Of a DNA stretch of 64,000 bases, positions 19,216 to 27,581 are shown one piece after another. Source of the DNA: Cohnella sp. WQ 127256 (GTDB lineage: Bacteria > Bacillota > Bacilli > Paenibacillales > Paenibacillaceae); assembly GCF_024519285.1 (NCBI RefSeq), contig NZ_JAMZCY010000010.1:240800-304799 (forward strand). Reading direction: 5' to 3'. The first letter of the stretch is position 1; each line of letters begins with the position of its first letter. The notes under the pieces are model-generated. The model was given only the letters and a program-made list of their open reading frames with translations. It was not told the origin of the DNA and ran no database searches. The position numbers and the translations under genes were made by a program.

Positions 19216-19235
19216 ATATATGTTATTAATAGAGG

Positions 19236-19286
19236 ATAAACCAAAAAATGGAGCGGGTAGATGCTCTGTTATTGGTTTATTTTTTT
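19236..19286 (+). terminator. Rho-independent terminator of the LuxR-type regulator
   Basis: ATAAACCAA / TTGGTTTAT arms with an inner GAGC/GCTC helix, followed by TTTTTT. Confidence 0.8.
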
Positions 19287-19384
19287 GCGCGGCACCAACT
19301 TTCGTTAGTACCGCGGAGTTAAGCGTAGGATATATACTTATCTTCGTGACGCGGGAAAATAATTTGGAGGTTGAAGGGGATATA

Positions 19385-19498
19385 TTGCGAAGAAACTTGT
19401 CGGATATTAGGAAGTTGATGAGATTTGTCTATTCACCCTGGCGTTAATTACGCTTGGTACATGGTTAGGAGGTAGTGTTCGGGAAGCGCAAGCATAGA
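19385..19498 (+). pseudogene. Broken leader with signal-peptide-like end
   Basis: The 19216-19532 gap holds no intact gene. TTG at 19385 follows GAAGGGGAT and gives 'RRNLSDIRKLMRFVY', which stops at 19447. A neighbouring frame supplies a hydrophobic stretch 'LFTLALITLGTWLGG' ending 'SVREAQA' plus TAG at 19496. Joined by one frameshift they make a plausible export signal with an A-x-A cleavage site, so this may be the remnant of another exported protein. The evidence is thin. Confidence 0.3.
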
Positions 19499-19532
19499 TC
19501 GTTCATTAAATTCATAAGGAGTGGGACTTATC

Positions 19533-22316
19533 GTGCTAATAAGAACAAGCTTGAAAATGAAACTGGTTTCATTCGTTGTCATGGCAACTGTCGTGTTATC
19601 CGTTTTTAATTTTGCGGGTTCACCGACTGTCGTTCATGCAGCAGGTACGGCTCCAGCGCTGTCCGCTGTCGATCCTGTGGCGATAAGCAACGGCAACAAG
19701 ACCGTTACGCTGACATTCGATCAGCCTATCGCATTATCAGCCGATGCACCAAGCGTACCTGTTCTAATCAAAAGATCGGGTATGGGTTCATTCGTGCAGT
19801 CGGATTTCTCAGGTGTGAGCGTTACCGGCGCTGTGTATACGAAGTTGCAAATTTCGTTTAGTACGCCGCTGACCGGAACGAATAACCAAATTAGAGTGCA
19901 GGCGGGCGTAGTGGTAAATGCGGATGCCTCCCAAGCTAATGCGGCGATCACAATTGGCAATATCCCATTAGGTGACGTAACGCCGCCTGAGTATTTGAGC
20001 CAAGCGATTAGTTCGGACGGTAACAAGGTGACTTTAACGTTTGACGAGCCTATTATTAACAATCCAGATCAACCATTGGATGCTCAACTTTACTATAAAG
20101 ATGCTCTACTCGACCTAGCAGCAGCAAATCCTATTGTCGTTAATGGCAACACGATCGTTATCACCTTGGCCGCCGCTTTTTCTGAAGGAAGTTATGATCT
20201 TTATCTCTCGAACGTTCAGGATCAATCTGGAAACTATTCGATTAATGATGATGAGCGTCTACATATTGAGATCTATAACTATCTCTATGCTCCAAAATTA
20301 ACAGTAGATGAACCCAAAACCTATGCATTGCCCATAGGACATGTTATTGTATTACAATTTGACCAAAACATGGCTAACAATTTAAATAGCGATGTCGCAT
20401 TGAAAACAGCGATTACGATCTCCAATGATGACGGCATCCATTATAGTCCGCTGGGTATCAGCGATCGGGTAATCATCGATAATAACAATGATTCTTCATA
20501 TCTCTACTTATACCTTCTTCCTGCTAAGCAGAGGTCGGGAACATATAAAGTGAAAATAGCTGCAGGCGCCCTCAAAAATTTAAGTGGCGTTGCAACTACT
20601 TCTGATATCATCACTCCGCCGTTCACATTAGAAACCTACGTAGCTCCAATGCTATTAGACGCAACTGCTGTTAACACTAGCGATAACGGCATAACCGTAA
20701 CAACTGTGACGTTGAACTTTAGCAAAGTCATTCATGACGTTACAGGCGGGTCATTAAAGGACTGGATTATGCTGAACAGAAGCACTAGTAATCCGAGATA
20801 TGATTTGCTAGGTGATTCAGATACTGTTGAATTCGACACAACGGGCCAAAAGCTTATAATCACACTGCATAACCCGCTTGAAGGAAACCAGAACCAGATA
20901 TTTATTTATGCAGGCGCTCTTCAAGATCAGAACTACAGTACGTTGCCTAGCATTCTAACCCGTTACCTTTCCATAGCACCCACGGATGACACTGCTCCGC
21001 CACAATTGAAAAGCTATGCTATCGATAATCAGAACCACGATATCACCTTTGTTTTTGATGAAAATATTATCAACGCTACAACGCATGCTACAACGTTAAA
21101 AGCAGCAGTCAACATAGTGTCCGGCTTCAATATTGAGCCTGATAATGCTCATCCATTTGCTGCATTAGGCACAAACGATACAGTAACGATTAGCGGCAAT
21201 AAGCTCGTCATTCACTCGGCCTCGGCGTTAACGGAATTGAGCAACTATGTCCGTATTGCCGCAAATACGCTCAAAGATGAGAGCGGTAATGTGGTCGCTA
21301 ATGACATTATTACGGAAGAAATTCAACCGAAAGATTTGCTCGCACCTAATTTAACTGATTTTGATCTTAAACCCATGTTGATTGGATCTAAGAATGTTAA
21401 TGTTTTAAGTATGCTTTTCGATAAAGATCTTACGGACAATACAATAGATGCACGTGGTGTATCCCATCTTAAGGAAAAGGTTTCCTATTCAATAAACCAA
21501 GGGATTACTTACTTGCCATTAAGCCCAGATGATTCAGTAGTAGCAGCAGGTGGCAATATAATTGGCGTTTTGATTCACACTCCACTTAGCGGGAGGGTAA
21601 TCTTTAAGCTGGATGCAGGCGCCGTAAAAGACGACAACGGCAATGTATTGAACTCGCCTGTTACGCTAGAGATAGCGCTAGCGCCGGTAGTCATACTTTC
21701 AACCAACCTCTATAGCAATGTACCGAGCGAATTGAAATTTGTAGACAATCCGGATTGGGCAAACAATATTCAGAAGATCGAGGTTGCTCAATGGATTAAA
21801 AATCCCGGGGATGAATACCCGATAGTAACCACATTGACGGAGGCAGACTACACCGTTACTTCAGGAAAAATAACGATCAAAAAAGGAATCTTTGAAAATA
21901 ACAATAATTACAGGATTAACGTTGTTTCCTTTCCATATGCAAATCAATATTTCGCAAGCAAAGCGGTCGTGTCTACAGAAGCGTATTACAGCACTCCGAT
22001 CGCTGTCGAGAGAACGAATGGCATCACAGCAAGAGTTTCGATATTAAACACTGGTACGGACGATAAATCTGCGACCCTCATCTTCCAACTGAAAAAAGGC
22101 GATTCCTCTGTGAGCATCGTTCCTATGAGCGCATCGAATTTGATTAGTGGCATGTACACCGTCAATTTTAATGTTCCGGATCCTGGCAATCCCGATTACA
22201 AAGTGTATGTCTATGTCGTGAGCGAATATAGTAATGATCCCGCTAACGTCGGAATCAATCTATCAACTGAAAAGACGCAATGGGAATTTGATTATTATTG
22301 GGGGATGAATCAATGA
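19533..22316 (+). CDS. Exported SwmB/SbsA-like repeat protein
   Basis: A 927-residue protein with a signal peptide (to about residue 37, 'VVHAAGTAP'). Six to seven repeats of about 100 residues follow, with the pattern 'ISNGNKTVTLTFDQPI', 'DVTPPEYLSQAI', 'VRVQAGVVxxxxG'. This matches the SwmB/Big-type extracellular repeats found in S-layer and motility-surface proteins, where they form Ig-like beta-sandwiches. GTG at 19533 is preferred because AAGGAG lies 11 bases upstream; GTG 19521 overlaps that site. It has no SLH domain of its own. Its stop overlaps the start of the SLH protein at 22313 (ATGA), so the two are translationally coupled and probably form one surface assembly. Ligand unknown. 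Confidence 0.85.
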   Translation: MLIRTSLKMKLVSFVVMATVVLSVFNFAGSPTVVHAAGTAPALSAVDPVAISNGNKTVTLTFDQPIALSADAPSVPVLIKRSGMGSFVQSDFSGVSVTGAVYTKLQISFSTPLTGTNNQIRVQAGVVVNADASQANAAITIGNIPLGDVTPPEYLSQAISSDGNKVTLTFDEPIINNPDQPLDAQLYYKDALLDLAAANPIVVNGNTIVITLAAAFSEGSYDLYLSNVQDQSGNYSINDDERLHIEIYNYLYAPKLTVDEPKTYALPIGHVIVLQFDQNMANNLNSDVALKTAITISNDDGIHYSPLGISDRVIIDNNNDSSYLYLYLLPAKQRSGTYKVKIAAGALKNLSGVATTSDIITPPFTLETYVAPMLLDATAVNTSDNGITVTTVTLNFSKVIHDVTGGSLKDWIMLNRSTSNPRYDLLGDSDTVEFDTTGQKLIITLHNPLEGNQNQIFIYAGALQDQNYSTLPSILTRYLSIAPTDDTAPPQLKSYAIDNQNHDITFVFDENIINATTHATTLKAAVNIVSGFNIEPDNAHPFAALGTNDTVTISGNKLVIHSASALTELSNYVRIAANTLKDESGNVVANDIITEEIQPKDLLAPNLTDFDLKPMLIGSKNVNVLSMLFDKDLTDNTIDARGVSHLKEKVSYSINQGITYLPLSPDDSVVAAGGNIIGVLIHTPLSGRVIFKLDAGAVKDDNGNVLNSPVTLEIALAPVVILSTNLYSNVPSELKFVDNPDWANNIQKIEVAQWIKNPGDEYPIVTTLTEADYTVTSGKITIKKGIFENNNNYRINVVSFPYANQYFASKAVVSTEAYYSTPIAVERTNGITARVSILNTGTDDKSATLIFQLKKGDSSVSIVPMSASNLISGMYTVNFNVPDPGNPDYKVYVYVVSEYSNDPANVGINLSTEKTQWEFDYYWGMNQ

Positions 22317-24013
22317 AGCTGAATAAGCTTAGTTTAGTTTTACTGTTTGCAATAGGCTTGACGATTGTACCCCTGACGGCTTATGCCGCTGAATCTGTTG
22401 CAATCACGGGAACAACAACCCATCATCCCGGCGATTCCATTACGATTTCCGGCAAATCAGAATTTTCCCAAGTCATCATTAAGGTGCTTCGTCCCGGCAA
22501 TAGCAGTGTGTTGTACTTCGATATAGCCAAGGTGACTGCAGGACAATACTCAAATACGCTTACACTAGGCAGCAGCGAGCCAATAGGAACCTATACCGTC
22601 GTAGTTGGACAATCGAACACGGTCGCTACTACGACATTTGCCGTCACGGCAAATGAAAATGTCAATCCTGGCGGTGGCGGCGGCGGTGGTGGTGGCGGTG
22701 GCGGTGGCGGTGGTCCTATCACTGGAACGATAACGCCTCCGGTGGACGTAAGGCCGGGTGCTATCTTCGTGGATACCGGCAAAAATGCGGTCAAGGAAGT
22801 GAAGGCAGCCGACGGAACGGTTACAACAACCGTTTCGCAGGACGCTGGAACGCTGGCGGCAGCATTCAAGCAACTAGCTGATCAGACGGGCAGTGACAAA
22901 GCCACCGTGGTCGTTATCAAAATTGACAACAAGGTAGGCCCCGTCAAAGTCGATTTGCCAGTTTCCGCACTGAAGGATGCAAGTATCAGAACGCCGAACG
23001 CGGTCCTTTCCATCGAGACGAACAGCGGCAGGTACTCGCTCCCGCTAAGCATTTTCGACATCGATTCGATTTCCCGAAAATTGGGCGTAAGCATCAATGA
23101 CCTCGTCATCCACGTTGAAATTTCGCCCGTGTCTTCCGATATCAATGCGCTCATTCAAGCAAGCGCGGAGAAAGAGGGAGGCAACCAGTTGGGACGTGCT
23201 GTTTCTTTCACGATAACCGTCGGCGGCAATGGAAATCGTATCGAATTGAATGACTTCGGAATGACCTATGTAACTAGGTCGATCCTTATGCCTCATTCGG
23301 TGGACACGAATCAGAGCACGGGCATACTTTATGATCCCGTGACAGGCAAAATTTCATTTGTGCCCTCCGTATTCGTAGCACCGAATACGAACGGCACGGT
23401 TGAAGCCCGCATCATGTTGAACAGAAACAGTATTTACAGCGCCGTTACAATGAACAAGTCTTTTGATGACATCAGCAAGCATTGGGCCAGAGCGGATATC
23501 GAGCTTATGGCTAACAAACTAATCGTCAAAGGAGTTTCGAATACCCAATTTGCTCCGGAAAGCAGCATTACCCGCGCTGAATTCGCGACGATGTTGGTTC
23601 ATGCCTTAGGCTTAACCTCCGATGCGGCTTCAGCAACCTTCAAAGACGTAAAAGCAAGCGATTGGTTTGCCGGCTCTGTAGGCGCCGCTGTTAAAGCTAA
23701 GCTAGTTACTGGCTTTAGCGATAACAGCTTCAAACCGAATGCTACCATTACGCGAGAACAAATGGCGGTTATGGTTTCCAAAGCCATCAGCGCAGCTGGA
23801 AAAACAGTCCCTGCATCGAACGATGCCTTGGCTAAATTCAATGACAAAGCCTCCATCAGCAGTTGGGCGCAAGCCGCAGTCTCACAATCTGTTGAAGCAA
23901 AAATCATAGCCGGCATAACGGATAAGACCTTTGTTCCATCTGCTAATGCAAGCCGCGCACAAGCCGTTGTTATGATAAAGCGATTGCTGCATTACGTAAA
24001 TTTCATTAATTAG
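22313..24013 (+). CDS. SLH-domain exported protein
   Basis: A 566-residue protein with a signal peptide (to about 26, 'PLTAYAAES'), a short Ig-like domain, and a linker of 15 consecutive Gly encoded by a GGN repeat (22671-22715). A beta-rich middle domain follows, then three S-layer homology domains at the C-terminus ('FDDISKHWARADIELMA', 'FAPESSITRAEFATMLV', 'FKPNATITREQMAVMV'). The SLH triplet should hold it to pyruvylated wall polymer. ATG 22313 is chosen because it overlaps the previous stop (ATGA) behind a GGGGGATGA stretch; ATG 22298 is in frame. It likely anchors or accompanies the SwmB-like protein encoded before it. Confidence 0.88.
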   Translation: MKLNKLSLVLLFAIGLTIVPLTAYAAESVAITGTTTHHPGDSITISGKSEFSQVIIKVLRPGNSSVLYFDIAKVTAGQYSNTLTLGSSEPIGTYTVVVGQSNTVATTTFAVTANENVNPGGGGGGGGGGGGGGGPITGTITPPVDVRPGAIFVDTGKNAVKEVKAADGTVTTTVSQDAGTLAAAFKQLADQTGSDKATVVVIKIDNKVGPVKVDLPVSALKDASIRTPNAVLSIETNSGRYSLPLSIFDIDSISRKLGVSINDLVIHVEISPVSSDINALIQASAEKEGGNQLGRAVSFTITVGGNGNRIELNDFGMTYVTRSILMPHSVDTNQSTGILYDPVTGKISFVPSVFVAPNTNGTVEARIMLNRNSIYSAVTMNKSFDDISKHWARADIELMANKLIVKGVSNTQFAPESSITRAEFATMLVHALGLTSDAASATFKDVKASDWFAGSVGAAVKAKLVTGFSDNSFKPNATITREQMAVMVSKAISAAGKTVPASNDALAKFNDKASISSWAQAAVSQSVEAKIIAGITDKTFVPSANASRAQAVVMIKRLLHYVNFIN

Positions 24014-24024
24014 ATCGCTAAACC

Positions 24025-24072
24025 AAACAAAGAATACCGTCCGCTCGAGGGATGGTATTCTTTGTTTATTTT
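24025..24072 (+). terminator. Rho-independent terminator of the surface-protein operon
   Basis: AAACAAAGAATACC / GGTATTCTTTGTTT, 14-bp arms followed by ATTTTG. The reverse strand may also serve the convergent gene. Confidence 0.85.
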
Positions 24073-24136
24073 GCATATCTCTAGCATTGCACTCTGCCAG
24101 GGCGCTCAATGGTTGATGGAAATCAAAATATGTAGA

Positions 24137-24706
24137 CTATTTAGTGTATGTTTTTACTCTAGGCGGGACATAATTTGCAAACTTTTCCAATAATCCTGCT
24201 GGCTCCTGATCTACTAAAAGCATTTGATGGTACTGATCTTGCAAAAACTGTTGTTCGTTCATATGGTCGAAAAATGAAATCAGCAGATCATAATAATGGT
24301 TAACATTTAATATACCGCATGGTTTTTGATGTAAACCGATTTGACTCCATGTAAATACTTCGAAAAACTCTTCTAATGTACCTGGACCACCTGGAAGCGC
24401 AATAAAGCCATCTGCTAACTCCATCATCTTGCTTTTTCGCTCGTGCATGGACTCAACAGTTATTAATTTTGTTAAGTTTTTGTGTGATATTTCTCGTTCC
24501 TCAAGTAGCTTTGGAATCACACCAATGACTTGACCGCCCGCCTGTAACACAGTATCAGCTACCGTTCCCATGATGCCAACACTGGCACCGCCGTACACTA
24601 AAGTAATGCCACGCCTTACTAATTCTTCACCTAATTTTATTGCCCCTTCTTTGTATGCTATAGATGATCCATTACTAGATCCACAAAAAATAGCTATTTT
24701 ATTCAT
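24137..24706 (-). CDS. LOG-family protein (TIGR00730)
   Basis: A 189-residue Rossmann-fold protein with the family signature 'PGGPGTLEEFFE' and 'GGASVGIMG' in the N-terminal half. 'SMHERKSKMMELADGF' precedes the signature. Members hydrolyse nucleoside 5'-monophosphates to free base and ribose 5-phosphate; the plant and Corynebacterium enzymes release cytokinins, while the bacillar role is unclear. Length is normal for the short type I form. It is transcribed away from the MazG gene, sharing the 24707-24782 intergenic region. Confidence 0.92.
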   Translation of the reverse strand: MNKIAIFCGSSNGSSIAYKEGAIKLGEELVRRGITLVYGGASVGIMGTVADTVLQAGGQVIGVIPKLLEEREISHKNLTKLITVESMHERKSKMMELADGFIALPGGPGTLEEFFEVFTWSQIGLHQKPCGILNVNHYYDLLISFFDHMNEQQFLQDQYHQMLLVDQEPAGLLEKFANYVPPRVKTYTK

Positions 24707-24782
24707 AAAATTAACCTCATTTCGAAGAGTATTATATAATTATAATTATAGCTAGTTTCTGTTTAAATAGGGGGTACATAAA

Positions 24783-25097
24783 TTGGATGTAAATACGTTT
24801 CAAAAATGGGTCAAGGATTATTATGAAGCACGAGGTTGGTCAGAACTCGATATTTTCATTCGCATAGGTTTTTTAGCGGAGGAAACGGGAGAAGTAGCAC
24901 GTGCTATTAGAGCGTTAGAAATTGGTCGAGATCGTCCAGATGAATCCGTCGGTACATACGCTGAAAATAAGCAGGAGCTAGTAGAAGAACTTGGCGATGT
25001 ACTGGGGAACGTTATAGTAATTGCCAACAAGTACGATGTTAGCCTTGAGGATATTTTTAAATCTCATCAAGAGAAATTACATAATCGTTATAAGTAG
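24783..25097 (+). CDS. MazG-like nucleotide pyrophosphohydrolase
   Basis: A single-domain all-alpha NTP pyrophosphohydrolase of 104 residues. The metal-binding EExxE motif is seen as 'LAEETGEVARAIRALE' and the second acidic helix as 'ELVEELGDVLGNVIVIANKY'. Such proteins hydrolyse (d)NTPs to monophosphate and pyrophosphate and clean damaged nucleotides. The start is TTG 24783 behind AGGGGG; the nearby ATG at 24787 is out of frame. Confidence 0.88.
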   Translation: MDVNTFQKWVKDYYEARGWSELDIFIRIGFLAEETGEVARAIRALEIGRDRPDESVGTYAENKQELVEELGDVLGNVIVIANKYDVSLEDIFKSHQEKLHNRYK

Positions 25098-25130
25098 AAG
25101 TTCAGAGCAATACCCCTTTTCTTCGACAAA

Positions 25131-26042
25131 TTAGGAGTAACTATCCATCATTTTATTTAAATAATTTCGGAAGTCTTCAACATAAGTTTTGGGCTCTACG
25201 ATTTTTAGATTTGTGCCGAAACTTGCTAAAAATTGAAATCCCGTACTGTTTTGAGGGACATAAATTGTTGCTAATAAAAATGCAGAACTGTAGTTTTCAA
25301 CACTCTTTCGACCGTACCTTTCAATGAATTGATCTTTTATGCTTGGTGAAATCAATGCCTTAATAGCGACTAGTTGCGGTTGATAACTTGATTCACGTTC
25401 TTGTTCTAATAAATATTCTCTAGGGTTAAATGTTTTTTCATCCATATTAAGATTATCAATCCGAGATAATTTAAACGTTCTATAGCTCATACGATGTAAA
25501 CAGAATCCTTTCAGATACCAACTCGTTTCGCTAAAATGAAGCTGATATGGCTCGACGATTCTATTCGTCGTGGTGCCATTTTTATCTATATAATCAAATG
25601 AAACTAACCTTCTTTTTAATATTGATTCTTGAAACGTCTTCAAGGTTTGAAGAACCTCAGACCGACCCTCCCAATCATAAAATGACAGTTGAATTGAACT
25701 TTTCAGAGACAATGGGCTAACCATCGCTTCTATTTTTTTAATAGTAATTTCAACTTCTTCGCTAATTAGAATTTGTTCCAATCCGCCGAGCGCAGTTAAT
25801 ATATTCTCTAAGTCGGAGCTACTTAAAAGACGTTTATCAACCTTGTATTCATCCATAATACCGTAGCCGCCATTGACTCCATTGATAGAATAGATCGGGA
25901 TGTTTGATAGGCTCAGTGTTTCCATATCGCGAAGAATGGTCCTTTTGGAAACATTAAATAATTGCGTAAATTCTCTTGTTGAAACGATATTTTTCTTCAG
26001 CAATATCATGATTATTGAAATAAGTCTCTCAACCTTGTCCAT
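25131..26042 (-). CDS. YafY-type HTH-WYL transcription regulator
   Basis: 303 residues. The N-terminal winged helix (1-60) has 'NIVSTREFTQLFNVSKRTI' and 'RDMETLS'. The WYL domain (about 140-215) carries the namesake 'SWYLKGFCLHR' and 'YRTFKLSRI', followed by the WCX-type C-terminal extension. WYL domains are thought to sense nucleic acids or small ligands. It is divergent from the VOC protein at 26145, with a perfect palindrome between them (26079-26098) that is the likely operator for both. Confidence 0.92.
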   Translation of the reverse strand: MDKVERLISIIMILLKKNIVSTREFTQLFNVSKRTILRDMETLSLSNIPIYSINGVNGGYGIMDEYKVDKRLLSSSDLENILTALGGLEQILISEEVEITIKKIEAMVSPLSLKSSIQLSFYDWEGRSEVLQTLKTFQESILKRRLVSFDYIDKNGTTTNRIVEPYQLHFSETSWYLKGFCLHRMSYRTFKLSRIDNLNMDEKTFNPREYLLEQERESSYQPQLVAIKALISPSIKDQFIERYGRKSVENYSSAFLLATIYVPQNSTGFQFLASFGTNLKIVEPKTYVEDFRNYLNKMMDSYS

Positions 26043-26078
26043 ATTTCTCCCTCCTTTTTCTTTACTTAATCTAAGAAT

Positions 26079-26098
26079 GGTGACATATAGGTGTCACC
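26079..26098. promoter_or_regulatory. Palindromic operator between WYL regulator and VOC gene
   Basis: GGTGACATATAGGTGTCACC: perfect 7-bp arms (GGTGACA/TGTCACC) in the 102-base divergent intergenic region. Probably the autoregulatory site of the WYL regulator. Confidence 0.65.
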
Positions 26099-26144
26099 GT
26101 TTGTAGATTATACTACATTTATCACAAGAAGGAGGTATTACATT

Positions 26145-26609
26145 ATGTCAGCTATTGTATATTTGAACTTTGATGGAATTGCAGAGCAAGTGATTGATTT
26201 CTATTCGGAGGCTTTAGGTTCAAATGAAGTAAAAAAAGTTAAATTTAAGGATTTCCCACAAGATCCAAACTATCCACTGCCAGAAAATGAGTTAAATATG
26301 ATTATGGAGTCTTCAATAGAATTCGCAGGCGGGAAAATAATGATGTCGGATATTTTGCCTTCAATGAAGATGGTGACAGGTGAGTTGGTGATGGGAAATA
26401 ATGTACTGATTAGTCTAGTCATCGATGATAAACAAAAAATGGAGCAATACTTTAATAATTTGTCCGTCGGTGGCAACGTTATGATGCCGTTATCTAATAC
26501 TCCGTGGTCTTCGTACTTTGGAATGCTGGTTGATAGGTTTGGGGTTTATTGGAAATTTAATAGTGATGCAGATAAGTTTCTTGATAAAGTCGTTTCCAAC
26601 AAACAGTAA
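26145..26609 (+). CDS. PhnB-like VOC-superfamily protein
   Basis: 154 residues starting 'MSAIVYLNFDGIAEQVIDFY', with the bleomycin-resistance/glyoxalase fold wording 'YSEALGSNEV', 'GGKIMMSDILPSM' and a C-terminal 'SYFGMLVDRFGVYWKF'. This is the PhnB/3-demethylubiquinone methyltransferase-like subgroup; the substrate is unknown. ATG 26145 is chosen for AAGGAGG ten bases upstream; a longer frame from 26091 would cover the operator. Probably repressed by the divergent WYL regulator. Confidence 0.88.
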   Translation: MSAIVYLNFDGIAEQVIDFYSEALGSNEVKKVKFKDFPQDPNYPLPENELNMIMESSIEFAGGKIMMSDILPSMKMVTGELVMGNNVLISLVIDDKQKMEQYFNNLSVGGNVMMPLSNTPWSSYFGMLVDRFGVYWKFNSDADKFLDKVVSNKQ

Positions 26610-26617
26610 CTCATTCT

Positions 26618-26650
26618 AAAAAATGGTCTTGCAATTGAAGACCATTTTTT
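26618..26650 (+). terminator. Rho-independent terminator after the VOC gene
   Basis: AAAAAATGGTCTT / AAGACCATTTTTT, 13-bp arms with the U run inside the right arm. Confidence 0.85.
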
Positions 26651-26737
26651 AGTGTGTTTTTTCTTGGAAAGGTATATTTAGATATCTTCAGACGACGGAA
26701 ATATGAATCAATTTAGAAGGGATAATGTATCTTATCT

Positions 26738-27307
26738 ATGGAAATTGAAAATCTGATTCCAGCGAAATCGAGAGAAGATGTGAGGATTTGGCTGCAGGAA
26801 AATGGAAAGATTAAAAAGTCATGCTGGGTCTTGGTTAGTATGACGCCTACCCCTAATATGTTGTTATATTTGGACGCGGTCGAGGAAGCTTTGTGCTTTG
26901 GATGGATCGATGGAGTCAAAAAGAAAATTTCTGAAACGGAGCTGGCTCAGAGGTTGTCTCCTAGAAGTAAAAAAAGTTCATGGACTGAATTAAATAAAGA
27001 GCGTGTCCGCCGTCTCGAAAAGTTGGGGTTAATGAGAGACGAAGGAAGCAGGGTTCTTCCTAATATGGATCACAATTCTTTTAGGATAGATGAAGATATA
27101 GAACTAAGGCTAAAGGAGGAAAAGCAAGTATACGATAATTTCATGGCATTTCCAGATCTATATAGAAGAATTCGGATCGACACGATACAAAGCAATAAGA
27201 ATCAGTCTGAATTGTATAGAAGCAGATTAGACAAATTCATAACAAATACTAGAGAAAACAAAATGTACGGTCAATGGAATGATAATGGGCGTCTACTAAA
27301 TTATTAA
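26738..27307 (+). CDS. YdeI/OmpD-associated family protein
   Basis: 189 residues with the family's hallmarks 'EALCFGWIDGVKKKI', 'QRLSPRSKKSSWTELNKERV' and an N-terminal 'SREDVRIWLQENG'. Members are small cytosolic proteins linked to bacteriocin and acid-stress protection in other bacteria; the biochemical role is not known. Single-gene unit behind AGAAGGGAT, with the ATG preceded by a short out-of-frame frame at 26725. Confidence 0.82.
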   Translation: MEIENLIPAKSREDVRIWLQENGKIKKSCWVLVSMTPTPNMLLYLDAVEEALCFGWIDGVKKKISETELAQRLSPRSKKSSWTELNKERVRRLEKLGLMRDEGSRVLPNMDHNSFRIDEDIELRLKEEKQVYDNFMAFPDLYRRIRIDTIQSNKNQSELYRSRLDKFITNTRENKMYGQWNDNGRLLNY

Positions 27308-27438
27308 GATCATCTGGGTAAGTTTACCTGTGACCAGTATGCGACACATATGGAGTGCTCAATATTGATGGTTCGCAAAGAATAGATTACGTCATGACGC
27401 GCAAAAAAGACCTTTTGAGGGAGCACGCACCAAAACGA

Positions 27439-27489
27439 ACAACAAAGATGACGCCAGGAAATGTTGATCCTGAGCGTCATCTTTGTTGT
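27439..27489. repeat. Strong hairpin without U run
   Basis: ACAACAAAGATGACGC (27439) and its exact complement (27474-27489), 16-bp arms and a 19-base loop, midway in the 274-base gap between the YdeI-like gene and the next. It may be a terminator of either strand or a mobile-element relic. Confidence 0.5.
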
Positions 27490-27581
27490 GCGAGCTGCGC
27501 AACCTAGAATAATCAGATTTTCAGCTATATTTCATTCGATTTCGGTATTATATAATTCTAATATACGGAAAGGGGAACATT

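Noticed and set aside
19145..19447. 100-codon plus-strand frame overlapping the end of the LuxR-type gene
   Set aside because: It overlaps the conserved HTH region in another frame and runs through a strong terminator (19236-19286). Only its last part may contain a leader relic, reported separately.
22671..22715. GGN repeat as a regulatory or unstable tract
   Set aside because: It encodes a 15-Gly linker in frame; a change by whole units would keep the frame and only alter linker length, so no switch is implied.
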